A stretch of DNA of 64,000 nucleotides from Clostridia bacterium. GTDB taxonomy: Bacteria > Bacillota > Clostridia > Oscillospirales > Acutalibacteraceae. The notes under the pieces were generated by a model, which was not told the origin of the DNA, ran no database searches, and saw only the letters and a program-made list of their open reading frames with translations. The first letter of the stretch is position 1. Every line of letters begins with the position of its first letter. The position numbers and the translations under genes are program-made. Shown here piece after piece: positions 34,677 through 42,034 of the stretch. The DNA lies in the NCBI GenBank assembly GCA_017516315.1, contig JAFXDE010000039.1:1-64000 (forward strand), read 5' to 3'.

Positions 34677-35315
34677 TTATTTATTTGTCTTATTCTTGTA
34701 AAGCTTATAGGAATAAGCTAAAGGAACGAGAAGCATTATCAATACCACCGGAAAGAAAATCCACGGATTTTCGAATACAGCCGTGGCGCAGATTACCGCA
34801 CCGCCTAAAACCATAATCCTGCCTGCGAAACGGTGGGTCTTGACCCAGTTTTCCTCGTCGTTCAGCGTCCAGGGAATTCTCAGACCGAAGGTGTAATTCT
34901 GTCTCGTTTTAGGCATATAGTTTCCGAGAAGGATGAAAAGTATACCCATAAACATTATTATGATGAAGCCTATTTTTATCTTGCTTCCGAGAGCATAGGC
35001 GTAGGTCATACTCATCAGCACAAGAGAAAGTAAGGGTATAATCCACAGAACTGTAGCGAACGCTTTATCGGAAATGTTCTTCTTTTTCGGGTCGGCATTA
35101 GTGGCGAGGATGCACAGCAGATGAATCCCGAGAATTATAAGGGGCAGACCGAAAACGGCAAAGGCCTTACTGCTGTAGCCGTTAGGCTGATTATCCGTAC
35201 CGAAATGGGTGGCTATCTCGGCAGGAAGTCTGTCCCATAAAATAAGTCCTGCTATTATGGGAAGAAGTGTTATTGCGGATGTGAGAATAATGGTACTTTT
35301 GTATTTTTTAAGCAT
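34677..35315 (-). CDS. SdpI/DUF1648-family membrane protein
   Basis: A 212-aa protein with about six transmembrane helices. The opening RLPAEIATHFGTDNQPNGY near residue 29 is the DUF1648 signature, and YTFGLRIPWTLNDEENW near residue 140 is the SdpI core motif. In Bacillus subtilis SdpI gives immunity to the SdpC cannibalism toxin and sequesters the repressor SdpR. No sdpABC toxin genes are visible here, so immunity to a foreign toxin or another role is possible. The ATG at 35315 is better spaced from GGAG than GTG at 35321. It overlaps the ArsR-type gene by 8 bases. Confidence 0.9.
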   Translation of the reverse strand: MLKKYKSTIILTSAITLLPIIAGLILWDRLPAEIATHFGTDNQPNGYSSKAFAVFGLPLIILGIHLLCILATNADPKKKNISDKAFATVLWIIPLLSLVLMSMTYAYALGSKIKIGFIIIMFMGILFILLGNYMPKTRQNYTFGLRIPWTLNDEENWVKTHRFAGRIMVLGGAVICATAVFENPWIFFPVVLIMLLVPLAYSYKLYKNKTNK

Positions 35316-35583
35316 TTTCACCGTCTCCTTTCAGATCAGTTATCCATAGCATAATTTCCTCTAAAACGGAAGCATTCAGCTCATAGTATATGAATTTTCC
35401 GTCTCTTTCATCCCTTATCAGGTCAGCGTCCTTAAGGACGGAAAGATGCCTCGAAATCGCTGCACCGGACACGGGAAATTTTTCGACGATGTCACCTGCG
35501 GACATTTTTCCTTTTTTCAGAAGATTAAGTATTTCTCGCCTTGTCGGGTCTGACAGAGCTTTCAGTGTGTTTTGCAGTCCCAT
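35308..35583 (-). CDS. ArsR/SdpR-type transcriptional repressor
   Basis: A 91-aa winged-helix protein. LKALSDPTRREILNLLKKG near residue 7, the recognition helix SGAAISRHLSVLKDADLI near residue 36 and the wing RDGKFIYYELN match SdpR/ArsR repressors. No metal-binding cysteine pair is present, as in SdpR. A longer frame to 35601 exists, but AAAGGAG is spaced for the ATG at 35583. It is cotranscribed with the SdpI-like gene from a consensus promoter that overlaps an inverted repeat, so it probably represses its own operon until SdpI binds it. Confidence 0.92.
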   Translation of the reverse strand: MGLQNTLKALSDPTRREILNLLKKGKMSAGDIVEKFPVSGAAISRHLSVLKDADLIRDERDGKFIYYELNASVLEEIMLWITDLKGDGENA

Positions 35584-35599
35584 AAAGAAGACTCCTTTC

Positions 35600-35626
35600 A
35601 TTTAACATTTCACTTAAGTGTTAAAT
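35600..35626 (-). promoter_or_regulatory. Operator-like inverted repeat before sdpR
   Basis: ATTTAACA and TGTTAAAT arms flank an 11-base centre holding CTTAAG. The site begins just downstream of the -10 box and overlaps the predicted transcription start, a suitable position for SdpR autorepression. Confidence 0.6.
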
Positions 35627-35628
35627 GT

Positions 35629-35657
35629 ATTATAGCACGGGAATATATGCTTGTCAA
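35629..35657 (-). promoter_or_regulatory. Consensus promoter of sdpR-sdpI
   Basis: Minus-strand TTGACA (35652-35657), 17-bp spacer, TATAAT (35629-35634). Confidence 0.85.
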
Positions 35658-35687
35658 TAGGGGAGAAGGATTTTTTTAAATTTATGA

Positions 35688-35792
35688 AGCGGAGGGAGGC
35701 GGGGAGCCAAGCCCCTGTGGACAGGGACCTGTGGCGCCTGCGGCGCCGCAGGTGACCGTTTACGGTCGCTTGGCTCCCCGCCTCCCTCCGCT
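35688..35792 (-). repeat. Cloverleaf palindromic element, copy B
   Basis: A 105-bp element with a perfect 24-bp outer stem (35688-35711 with 35769-35792, centred on GGGGAGCCAAG/CTTGGCTCCCC). Inside are hairpins CCCTGT/ACAGGG (35713-35726), ACCTG/CAGGT with a TGCGGCGCCGCA palindrome (35727-35753) and GACCG/CGGTC (35754-35767). It begins 16 bp beyond the terminator of the CNNM gene, read on the minus strand. Same layout as copies A and C. Confidence 0.92.
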
Positions 35793-35806
35793 ATGTAAAA
35801 GTAAAG

Positions 35807-35841
35807 AGAAAAACTTAACCTGCCGTGATTGACACGGCAGG
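35807..35841 (-). terminator. Terminator of the CNNM/HlyC gene
   Basis: CCTGCCGTG (35819-35827) pairs with CACGGCAGG (35833-35841), with TTAAGTTTTT on the minus strand. Confidence 0.9.
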
Positions 35842-35853
35842 CGTAACTTTAAT

Positions 35854-37185
35854 TTATTCATTTACTTCTTCAGGTAAAATCTCAGCCTTTACCTTACCGA
35901 TTCTTCTTTCCTCTACATTGAGGATAGTGAACTTTATGTTTCCGAAGGTGATTTCGTCCATATCTCCGTCCTTGGGAAGATAGCCGAGACGGCTGATAAT
36001 AAATCCGCCGAGAGTATCGTAGTCGCCCTCGGGAATTACGTCGCCTAAGAGCTCGTTAACCTCTTCGATAAAGGCTGTTCCGTCGATAGTGAAAAGGTTT
36101 TCGCTTTCCTCTACGATTTCCTCTTCCTCGTCATCGTATTCGTCACGGATGTTACCCATAATGGCTTCGACTAAGTCCTCTACCGTAACGATACCTGCCG
36201 TACCGCCGTATTCGTCTACTACGACGGCCATCTGTACTCTTTTTTCTGTCATTTCCTCAAACAGGTCACCGCAGTTTTTACTTGAAGGTACATAATACGC
36301 TTCACGCATAATATCTGACGGCCCTTCGTTTTCGGGAAGAGAAGAAGAGATGAACTTGAGAAGGTCTTTTATATAAACGATACCGATGATATTATCCTGA
36401 TCCTCGTGATAAACGGGAATTCGTGAATAACCGTGCTCCATGGAAAGCTTTACCACTTCCTCGAGAGAATCCGTATCCTCGACAGCAATCATATCCGTTC
36501 TGTGGGTCATTATGTCTGTAACGTCAATGTCATCGAATTCAAAGATGTTGTTTATCATTTCCTTCTGGATGTCTTCGATGACGCCCTTTTCACCGCCGAC
36601 GTCGACCATCATACGGATTTCCTCTTCGGTAACCACTTCTTCGTCAGCGTTGGGATCGAAGCCGAAAAGACGGACTACTGCATTTGTCGAGAGAGAGAGG
36701 ATTTTTACGAAGGGCTTTGTGAACTTTTTTACTACGAGAAGAACGGGTGCTACTGCATAGGCGATTTTTTCTGGCTTTTGCATAGCCATTCTTTTCGGTG
36801 CCAGCTCGCCGAGAACGAGCGAGAAATAAGACATTATAACCGTAATCAATACTACGGAAACACCGTTTATCACACCTGCGGGTAAGGAGGGTGCGAGAGT
36901 CAGTATCCAGTCCGTGAGAAGGGCTGCGAAGGTGGTGGAGGCGCTGGCCGATGTAAGGAAGCCTGCCAGAGTAACACCTATCTGAATGGTGGAAAGGAAA
37001 TTGCTGGGGTTTTCCGTAAGCTTTCTGATCTGCTTTGCTTTTTTGTCGCCTTCTTCAGCGAGCTTGTCTATCATATTGTCATTAAGAGAAATGATAGCGA
37101 TTTCGCTCATAGCAAAGAAAGCGTTCACAAGAACGAGAACAAATAATAAGAGAAGATTAAAAATTATACTGCCGGGGTCATCCAT
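35854..37185 (-). CDS. CNNM/HlyC-CorC family transporter (hemolysin-like)
   Basis: A 443-aa integral membrane protein with an N-terminal CNNM (DUF21) domain of about four helices (VNAFFAMSEIAIISLNDNM near residue 18). Two CBS domains follow (TDIMTHRTDMIAV near residue 210, KRVQMAVVVDEYGGTAGIVT near residue 290), then a C-terminal CorC_HlyC domain (GDYDTLGGFIISRLG near residue 380). Members export or regulate Mg2+ and Co2+; the older name is hemolysin. The start is the ATG at 37185, 11 bases after AAAGGAG; a longer frame to 37206 runs through that site. Monocistronic. Confidence 0.93.
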   Translation of the reverse strand: MDDPGSIIFNLLLLFVLVLVNAFFAMSEIAIISLNDNMIDKLAEEGDKKAKQIRKLTENPSNFLSTIQIGVTLAGFLTSASASTTFAALLTDWILTLAPSLPAGVINGVSVVLITVIMSYFSLVLGELAPKRMAMQKPEKIAYAVAPVLLVVKKFTKPFVKILSLSTNAVVRLFGFDPNADEEVVTEEEIRMMVDVGGEKGVIEDIQKEMINNIFEFDDIDVTDIMTHRTDMIAVEDTDSLEEVVKLSMEHGYSRIPVYHEDQDNIIGIVYIKDLLKFISSSLPENEGPSDIMREAYYVPSSKNCGDLFEEMTEKRVQMAVVVDEYGGTAGIVTVEDLVEAIMGNIRDEYDDEEEEIVEESENLFTIDGTAFIEEVNELLGDVIPEGDYDTLGGFIISRLGYLPKDGDMDEITFGNIKFTILNVEERRIGKVKAEILPEEVNE

Positions 37186-37252
37186 AACGGATATTGCTCC
37201 TTTCATAAAGAAAAAATAATATTTGTAAAGATAAGCTTTACTTTAATTTATG

Positions 37253-37281
37253 ATTATACTGCAAATGTGCGGAAATGTCAA
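37253..37281 (-). promoter_or_regulatory. Consensus promoter of the CNNM gene
   Basis: Minus-strand TTGACA (37276-37281), 17-bp spacer, TATAAT (37253-37258). The rest of the 305-bp gap to the PlsC-like gene is AT-rich with nothing else I can support. Confidence 0.82.
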
Positions 37282-37490
37282 TGTTTAGGGCGGTAAATAA
37301 AGAGCAATGGCCGGGATTTTGCAACAAAAAGCCCATTAATGTTTACCTCAAATAAAAAACAGCGGAAATGTATTACTACATAGCAAATCAGAGCAAATAA
37401 ATAACAAAACTTGTTCACATACTTTTAATTGCTATACGGAAAAAACTGTGTTAATCTTTATAGGTATTAATATTTTTGTGGGTGAAAACT

Positions 37491-38801
37491 ATGAAAGAAA
37501 AGCTCGGAAAGAAAGTAAGGGCAGGCGCTCCCGCTGAGGAAAGAATGGATCTCTGTAAGCCTATGATTTATCAGAACCCCATCCTTATGAAGGTTCTGGC
37601 CTGGCCTGTAGCAAATGCCCGTAAGATAATCTCACATTCCCATATAACGAGGATAAATACGGAAGGTCTGAAGGGACCCTTTATTCTTGTCTGCAACCAT
37701 AACGCCTTTTACGATTTTTATATAATGGTAGCTGCGACGAAGCCCTTTACGGGTGTTTATCCTGCGGCTGTAGACGATTTTATCGGCAGAGAATGGTTTC
37801 TCCGTATGGGCGGCTGTCTGCCGAAGAGAAAATACACCAGCGACCTTAACACGGTCAGACAGTGTATGAGAGCCATAAAGGACGGTGAAAGCTACGGAAT
37901 TTTCGCCGAGGCAAGATATTCTCTCTGTGGTGTTACCGAGATGGATGCGGTTACCGATGCGGTAGGTCAGCTCGTAAAGCTTATGGGCGTGCCCTGCGTT
38001 ACCTTTACCTCAAAAGGACATCACATTTATGACCCCTTCTGGGGAAATCATAAGAGCCGCCACATGAAGAGAACAGAGGCTGTTTTAGAGCAGATTTTCA
38101 CGGCAGAAGAGGTTAAAAATGCCTCCGTCGATGAAATAAACGCTAAAATCCGTGAGCATATTTATAACGATGACTGGCGCTGGCAAAGCGAAAACAGAGT
38201 AAAAGTCACCTATAAAAAGCGTGCCGAGGGTCTCCATAAGCCTCTTTATCAGTGTCCTCACTGTATGACCGAATATAAGATGAATTCGAGAGGTGCCGTG
38301 ATTTACTGCGAAAGCTGTAAAAAGAGCTGGTATCTCAATGAGTACGGTGAGCTGGAGGCAGACAGCGGAGAGACCGAATTCAAATATCCTTCAGACTGGT
38401 ACAAATGGGAAAAGGAGCAGGTGGAAAAGGAGGTCAGAGAGGGCAGATACCGCTTCGAGTGTGACTGCCATGTAAATGACCTTCCGAACTCCAAGGGCTT
38501 CGTCCGTCTGGGCAGAGGTAAGCTTGTTCACGATATGGACGGCTTTAAGTTAGAGGGCATCCGTGATTATGACGGAGAGAAATTCTCTATGAAAATTGAT
38601 TCCGCCGTACAGAACTCCGTTCATGTGGAATATAGCTACAGATACGGAAACGGAAGGGACTGTATCGACCTTAATACTCTTACGGATACCTGGTATGTCT
38701 TCCCCGAGAACTGCGAATTTTCCGTAACCAAGGTAACCTTCGCTACGGAAGCGATTTTCAAAGAGGTATGGCGAAAGAGAAAAGAAGAAAAAAGCAGATA
38801 A
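37491..38801 (+). CDS. PlsC-like acyltransferase with a zinc ribbon and extra C-terminal domain
   Basis: A 436-aa protein. Its first 200 residues match the glycerophosphate/lysophosphatidate acyltransferase superfamily: HNAFYD near residue 71 is the HxxxxD catalytic motif, and IFAEARYSL near residue 140 stands where the EGTR-like substrate motif is expected, here altered. Residues about 250-280 form a CPHC...CESC zinc ribbon, followed by a Trp/Arg-rich region of about 150 residues that I do not recognise. Typical PlsC is about 240 aa, so this is an extended form. Start ATG 37491 after GGGTG; a TTG 15 bases upstream is less likely. No strong promoter was identified. Confidence 0.8.
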   Translation: MKEKLGKKVRAGAPAEERMDLCKPMIYQNPILMKVLAWPVANARKIISHSHITRINTEGLKGPFILVCNHNAFYDFYIMVAATKPFTGVYPAAVDDFIGREWFLRMGGCLPKRKYTSDLNTVRQCMRAIKDGESYGIFAEARYSLCGVTEMDAVTDAVGQLVKLMGVPCVTFTSKGHHIYDPFWGNHKSRHMKRTEAVLEQIFTAEEVKNASVDEINAKIREHIYNDDWRWQSENRVKVTYKKRAEGLHKPLYQCPHCMTEYKMNSRGAVIYCESCKKSWYLNEYGELEADSGETEFKYPSDWYKWEKEQVEKEVREGRYRFECDCHVNDLPNSKGFVRLGRGKLVHDMDGFKLEGIRDYDGEKFSMKIDSAVQNSVHVEYSYRYGNGRDCIDLNTLTDTWYVFPENCEFSVTKVTFATEAIFKEVWRKRKEEKSR

Positions 38802-38810
38802 TAAAACAGA

Positions 38811-38846
38811 GAACGTTCCGTGTTTTTTGCGGAACGTTCTTTGTTA
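38811..38846. terminator. Terminator between the PlsC-like and alcohol dehydrogenase genes
   Basis: AGAACGTTCCG (38811-38821) pairs with CGGAACGTTCT (38831-38841). The T tract is stronger on the plus strand. Confidence 0.85.
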
Positions 38847-38849
38847 TGC

Positions 38850-39962
38850 TTACATAAATCTTTTTCTGAAAATTTCTATGGCATCTTCTTTAGAAAAGCC
38901 TCCGGGAGAGAATTTAAAGTTATTCGGTACGGTATCGTAGCGGCTGCAGTAAGAAAGTATTTCTTCTTCGGTCATCCTGATTTCAGGCAAGGCTGTCAGT
39001 TCACGGATGATGCTTTTAAAGGTTTCCTTGTCTGTTTTCATTATTGAAAAAACTTTTTCAGTTTTTTCCTTTTCATATTTTTCGCTGCGGTCGATAAATT
39101 CATCCATAAATGCTGTGCAGGCTCTGCCGTGGGGAAGGTCATAATTTTCTGTAAGGATGTAGCCTAAGGGGTGAGGGAAGGCAGTGCCGCAGTAGGCGAG
39201 GGTGATGCCTGCGTAGAGAGAGCCGTAGTAAAGCCTTTCTCTCATTTCTTCATCGGGATTTTCCTTTGCTGAGTGAAGCCGGAGAAGGCCCTGCCAGATA
39301 AGCTCGATAGCTTTTTCACCGAAGAGAGAGGGAATGTCGGTGCATTTTACGGACATATAGCCCTCGATGGCGTGTGCCAGAGCGTCGAGAGCAGTGGAAA
39401 CGGTTACTGAGTAAGGCATAGAGTGGGTGTAGGTCGGGTCAGCAAAGGTGAGACGGGGGAAGCAGTCATCGGGAGCGATGCTCTTTTTTCTGCCCGTTTC
39501 GGGGTCGGTAAGAACGCTTACCTTGCCTACCTCACTGCCCGTTCCCGAGGTCGTGCCGATAAGAACCGCAGGGAGAGCCTCATTTCTTTTTTCTGAGGAA
39601 TAAATGTCGTAAAGAGTAAAGTCAGGGTTAGCCGCGTAAACGGCTACAGCCTTCGACGCGTCGAGAGGTGAGCCGCCGCCGATACCGATGACGAAGTCCG
39701 CACCGAAAGCTCTCGCTTTTGCGGCAGCCTCGAAGCAGTGGTCCAGACGGGGATTAGGTCCTATTCCGTTATAAATGATGCTTTCGATGCCTTCTTTTTC
39801 CAGGGCAAAGAGTATGTCCTCGAGAGCGCCGCTTTTTACGGCACTTGAGCCGCCGGTTACAATAATACATTTTTTTCCGAAGGCGGCTAAAAGAGAGCTG
39901 TTCTTTTTTACACAGTCCTTACCGCTTACTACATTGACAGGTATTTTAAGATTAAAGTCCAT
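38850..39962 (-). CDS. Iron-containing alcohol dehydrogenase
   Basis: A 370-aa NAD(P)H-linked group III alcohol dehydrogenase. The cofactor motif GIGGGSPLDASKA near residue 93, GTTSGTGSEVGK near residue 137 and the metal ligands in ALDALAHAIEGY (near residue 195), FPHPLGYIL (near residue 260) and DLPHGRACT (near residue 275) are intact. Such enzymes reduce fermentative aldehydes or oxidise diols; the exact substrate cannot be read from the sequence. It has its own near-consensus promoter, divergent from the apbE-rnf promoter. Confidence 0.93.
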   Translation of the reverse strand: MDFNLKIPVNVVSGKDCVKKNSSLLAAFGKKCIIVTGGSSAVKSGALEDILFALEKEGIESIIYNGIGPNPRLDHCFEAAAKARAFGADFVIGIGGGSPLDASKAVAVYAANPDFTLYDIYSSEKRNEALPAVLIGTTSGTGSEVGKVSVLTDPETGRKKSIAPDDCFPRLTFADPTYTHSMPYSVTVSTALDALAHAIEGYMSVKCTDIPSLFGEKAIELIWQGLLRLHSAKENPDEEMRERLYYGSLYAGITLAYCGTAFPHPLGYILTENYDLPHGRACTAFMDEFIDRSEKYEKEKTEKVFSIMKTDKETFKSIIRELTALPEIRMTEEEILSYCSRYDTVPNNFKFSPGGFSKEDAIEIFRKRFM

Positions 39963-39999
39963 TTTACTTTTTCCCTTTCAGCATAATCAGTATAAAAGT

Positions 40000-40028
40000 A
40001 TTATATCAAAGTAATAACTTTCCTGCAA
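40000..40028 (-). promoter_or_regulatory. Promoter of the Fe-alcohol dehydrogenase gene
   Basis: Minus-strand TTGCAG (40023-40028), 17-bp spacer, TATAAT (40000-40005). Confidence 0.75.
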
Positions 40029-40045
40029 GATTTATTTGTAAAGAC

Positions 40046-40074
40046 TTGAAAAATCTTACGATATAGTATAAAAT
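40046..40074 (+). promoter_or_regulatory. Promoter of the apbE-rnf operon
   Basis: TTGAAA (40046-40051), 17-bp spacer, TAAAAT (40069-40074), 62 bases before the apbE ATG. It is divergent from the alcohol dehydrogenase promoter, 17 bp away. Confidence 0.65.
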
Positions 40075-40136
40075 GAATAGGATATAAAAGTATTATCGGT
40101 TTTTATTGTCTATTTTAATGAATTACGGTGATTCGG

Positions 40137-41132
40137 ATGAAATGCAAGGGTAAGATTTTTAAAATTATAGCTGCCGCTGTTATTCTTACGGCTGTCCTTT
40201 GCTCCGGATTTTTTCTTTACTCGAGGGAGAAGCGTTATGACTTTACGGAAAAAAGCTTCATTTCCATGGATACGGTAATTACGGAAAAAATCTACGGAGA
40301 AAACAGCAGTGCATTTATCTCTCCCGTGTTCAGTATCGTTACGGGCCTCGATGATACTATATCGAGATTTAATGAAAGCAGCGCAGTTTACGCGCTTAAC
40401 ACAAAGGGTGAAACCTCCGACAAGGCTGTAGCGGAAATTTTAAACAGCATCCTTCAGATAAGTGAGGATACGGACGGTGCCTTTGATGTAACCGTAGGTG
40501 AGCTTTCCGATTTATGGAGTATCGGCAAGGAGGGAGAAAAAATCCCCTCGGAAAAGGAAAAAGAGGCTGTTCTCGAAGAAGTCGGTTACCGTAAAATCAG
40601 TATCGTAAAGGGAAAAGTTACCTATGACGGCGGAGAAATTGACCTGGGTGCCGTAGGAAAGGGCTTTGCCTGCGACCTGATAGAGGCTTATCTTTCCTCT
40701 CAGAAGGTGCAGGGCGCTGTCGTATCTGTAGGCGGAAGCATCTTAGCCTACGGAGACTACAATAAAAAGGGCGACAAATGGAGTATAGCCATAAGGCATC
40801 CGCGCTCGGAAAATGAGTTTTTAGGCATAGTCAGACTCGATGAGGGCTTCGTGTCCACCTCGGGAGATTATGAAAGATATTTCGAAAAAGACGGTAAGCG
40901 CTACCATCATATTTTCGATGCCCGTACGGGTATGCCCGCTTCCTCGGGTCTCGTCAGCGCTACGGTAGTGGCCGAGAGTGGTGTTCTGAGTGATGCGCTT
41001 TCTACTGCCTGCTTTATCGTCGGCGAGGAAAAGGGTAAGGAATTATTGGAAAAATACGGCGCTTCGGCTGTTTTCGTAGACGAAGAAATGAATGTTACCA
41101 CCGTGGGAGAAATTGATTTTGAAAAGCAGTAA
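40137..41132 (+). CDS. apbE: FAD:protein FMN transferase ApbE
   Basis: Transfers FMN from FAD onto Thr residues of RnfG and RnfD outside the membrane. The 331-aa protein has one N-terminal hydrophobic segment (residues 9-25), and LTAVLCSG could be a lipobox. Family motifs: MDTVIT near residue 40, the GGEIDLGAVGKGFACDLI region near residue 165, VSVGGS near residue 198 and HHIFDARTGMPASSG near residue 257, with Asp ligands for Mg2+ late in the chain. It leads the rnf operon, which supports a role in Rnf maturation. GTG at 40128 is an alternative start; the ribosome site is weak. It overlaps the next gene. Confidence 0.93.
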   Translation: MKCKGKIFKIIAAAVILTAVLCSGFFLYSREKRYDFTEKSFISMDTVITEKIYGENSSAFISPVFSIVTGLDDTISRFNESSAVYALNTKGETSDKAVAEILNSILQISEDTDGAFDVTVGELSDLWSIGKEGEKIPSEKEKEAVLEEVGYRKISIVKGKVTYDGGEIDLGAVGKGFACDLIEAYLSSQKVQGAVVSVGGSILAYGDYNKKGDKWSIAIRHPRSENEFLGIVRLDEGFVSTSGDYERYFEKDGKRYHHIFDARTGMPASSGLVSATVVAESGVLSDALSTACFIVGEEKGKELLEKYGASAVFVDEEMNVTTVGEIDFEKQ

Positions 41133-41490
41133 GCTACTGAAAAAAGGAGATATCCTTATAATCCTTTCCCTTGTTACCCTTTCACTTGTATGGTTTCTGA
41201 TTACCTTTATCTCCTTTAGTGAAAAGCAGCAGGTAAGGGTTTATCTTGACGGGGAAATCTTTAAAACCGTAGAGCTTTCCGCTGTGACAGACGAGGAGAT
41301 AATAGCTCTCGACGGCTGTGAAATAAAAATCACCGGAGAAGGCGCCTGCTTTCTTCGCTCGGACTGTCCCGACGGTTTTTGCGTGAAAAGAGGTATGCTG
41401 ACGCGAAGCGGTGATGTTATGGCCTGTGTTCCGAAGGGAATAACCGTGGAAATAACGGGCGGAAAAGCCGTAGACGGAATATCGTACTGA
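41119..41490 (+). CDS. NusG-domain-II membrane protein
   Basis: A 123-aa protein with one N-terminal membrane helix (IIILSLVTLSLVWFLITF region) and an extracytoplasmic NusG domain II-like fold with CFLRSDCPDGFCVKRGML. This is a small family that commonly sits next to rnf genes and whose role in the complex is unclear. The start is uncertain: an ATG at 41092 overlaps apbE by 41 bases, while TTG at 41119 has GGGAG 9 bases before it and is used here. The stop is 10 bp before the Gx transporter start. Confidence 0.78.
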   Translation: MKSSKLLKKGDILIILSLVTLSLVWFLITFISFSEKQQVRVYLDGEIFKTVELSAVTDEEIIALDGCEIKITGEGACFLRSDCPDGFCVKRGMLTRSGDVMACVPKGITVEITGGKAVDGISY

Positions 41491-41500
41491 GGAAATGTAA

Positions 41501-42034
41501 ATGAAAACTAAAAAACTTACTCTGCTCTCCCTTCTTTCTGCACTGGCTTTGGTGCTTTCCTTTATGGAGAATATGCTCCTGCCCGACATACCCTTTCTTC
41601 CCGTCGGAGCTAAGCCGGGACTTTCGAACATCGTTACGATGTTTACTGCGTCCCTTTACGGCTTTTCGGGAGCTATATATATCACGCTTATAAAAGGTGT
41701 TTTCGCTCTTATTACCCGCGGAGGAACTGCGGCGGTTATGAGCCTTTGCGGCGGTGTTCTTAGTACGGCCGTAATGTGTCTTATGATAAAAAAAGAGGGA
41801 AAGAGCCTTTCATATATCGGCATCGGTGTCCTTTCGGCGGCGGTGCATAATATGGGACAGCTTGCAGGTGCCTGCTTTATTACGGGTACGGCCTCCCTTT
41901 TGTCCTACGGTAAATACCTTCTTCTTTTCGGCCTCGTTACGGGCTTTGTTACGGGAACGGTTTTAGAGGTGTCTTTACCGAAAATAAAAAAGGTAATAAA
42001 TCAGAATTTTAATGTAAAGGAGAAATTAAAATGA
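41501..42034 (+). CDS. Gx transporter family protein (heptaprenyl diphosphate synthase I-like)
   Basis: A 177-aa protein with about five transmembrane helices and Gly-rich segments (FLPVGAKPGLSNIVTMF near residue 32). It belongs to the family called Gx transporter, or heptaprenyl diphosphate synthase component I, related to ECF-type substrate-binding membrane proteins. In many Clostridia it lies between apbE and rnfC. A role in flavin or prenyl supply to the Rnf complex has not been proven as far as I know. It overlaps rnfC by 4 bases. Confidence 0.82.
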   Translation: MKTKKLTLLSLLSALALVLSFMENMLLPDIPFLPVGAKPGLSNIVTMFTASLYGFSGAIYITLIKGVFALITRGGTAAVMSLCGGVLSTAVMCLMIKKEGKSLSYIGIGVLSAAVHNMGQLAGACFITGTASLLSYGKYLLLFGLVTGFVTGTVLEVSLPKIKKVINQNFNVKEKLK

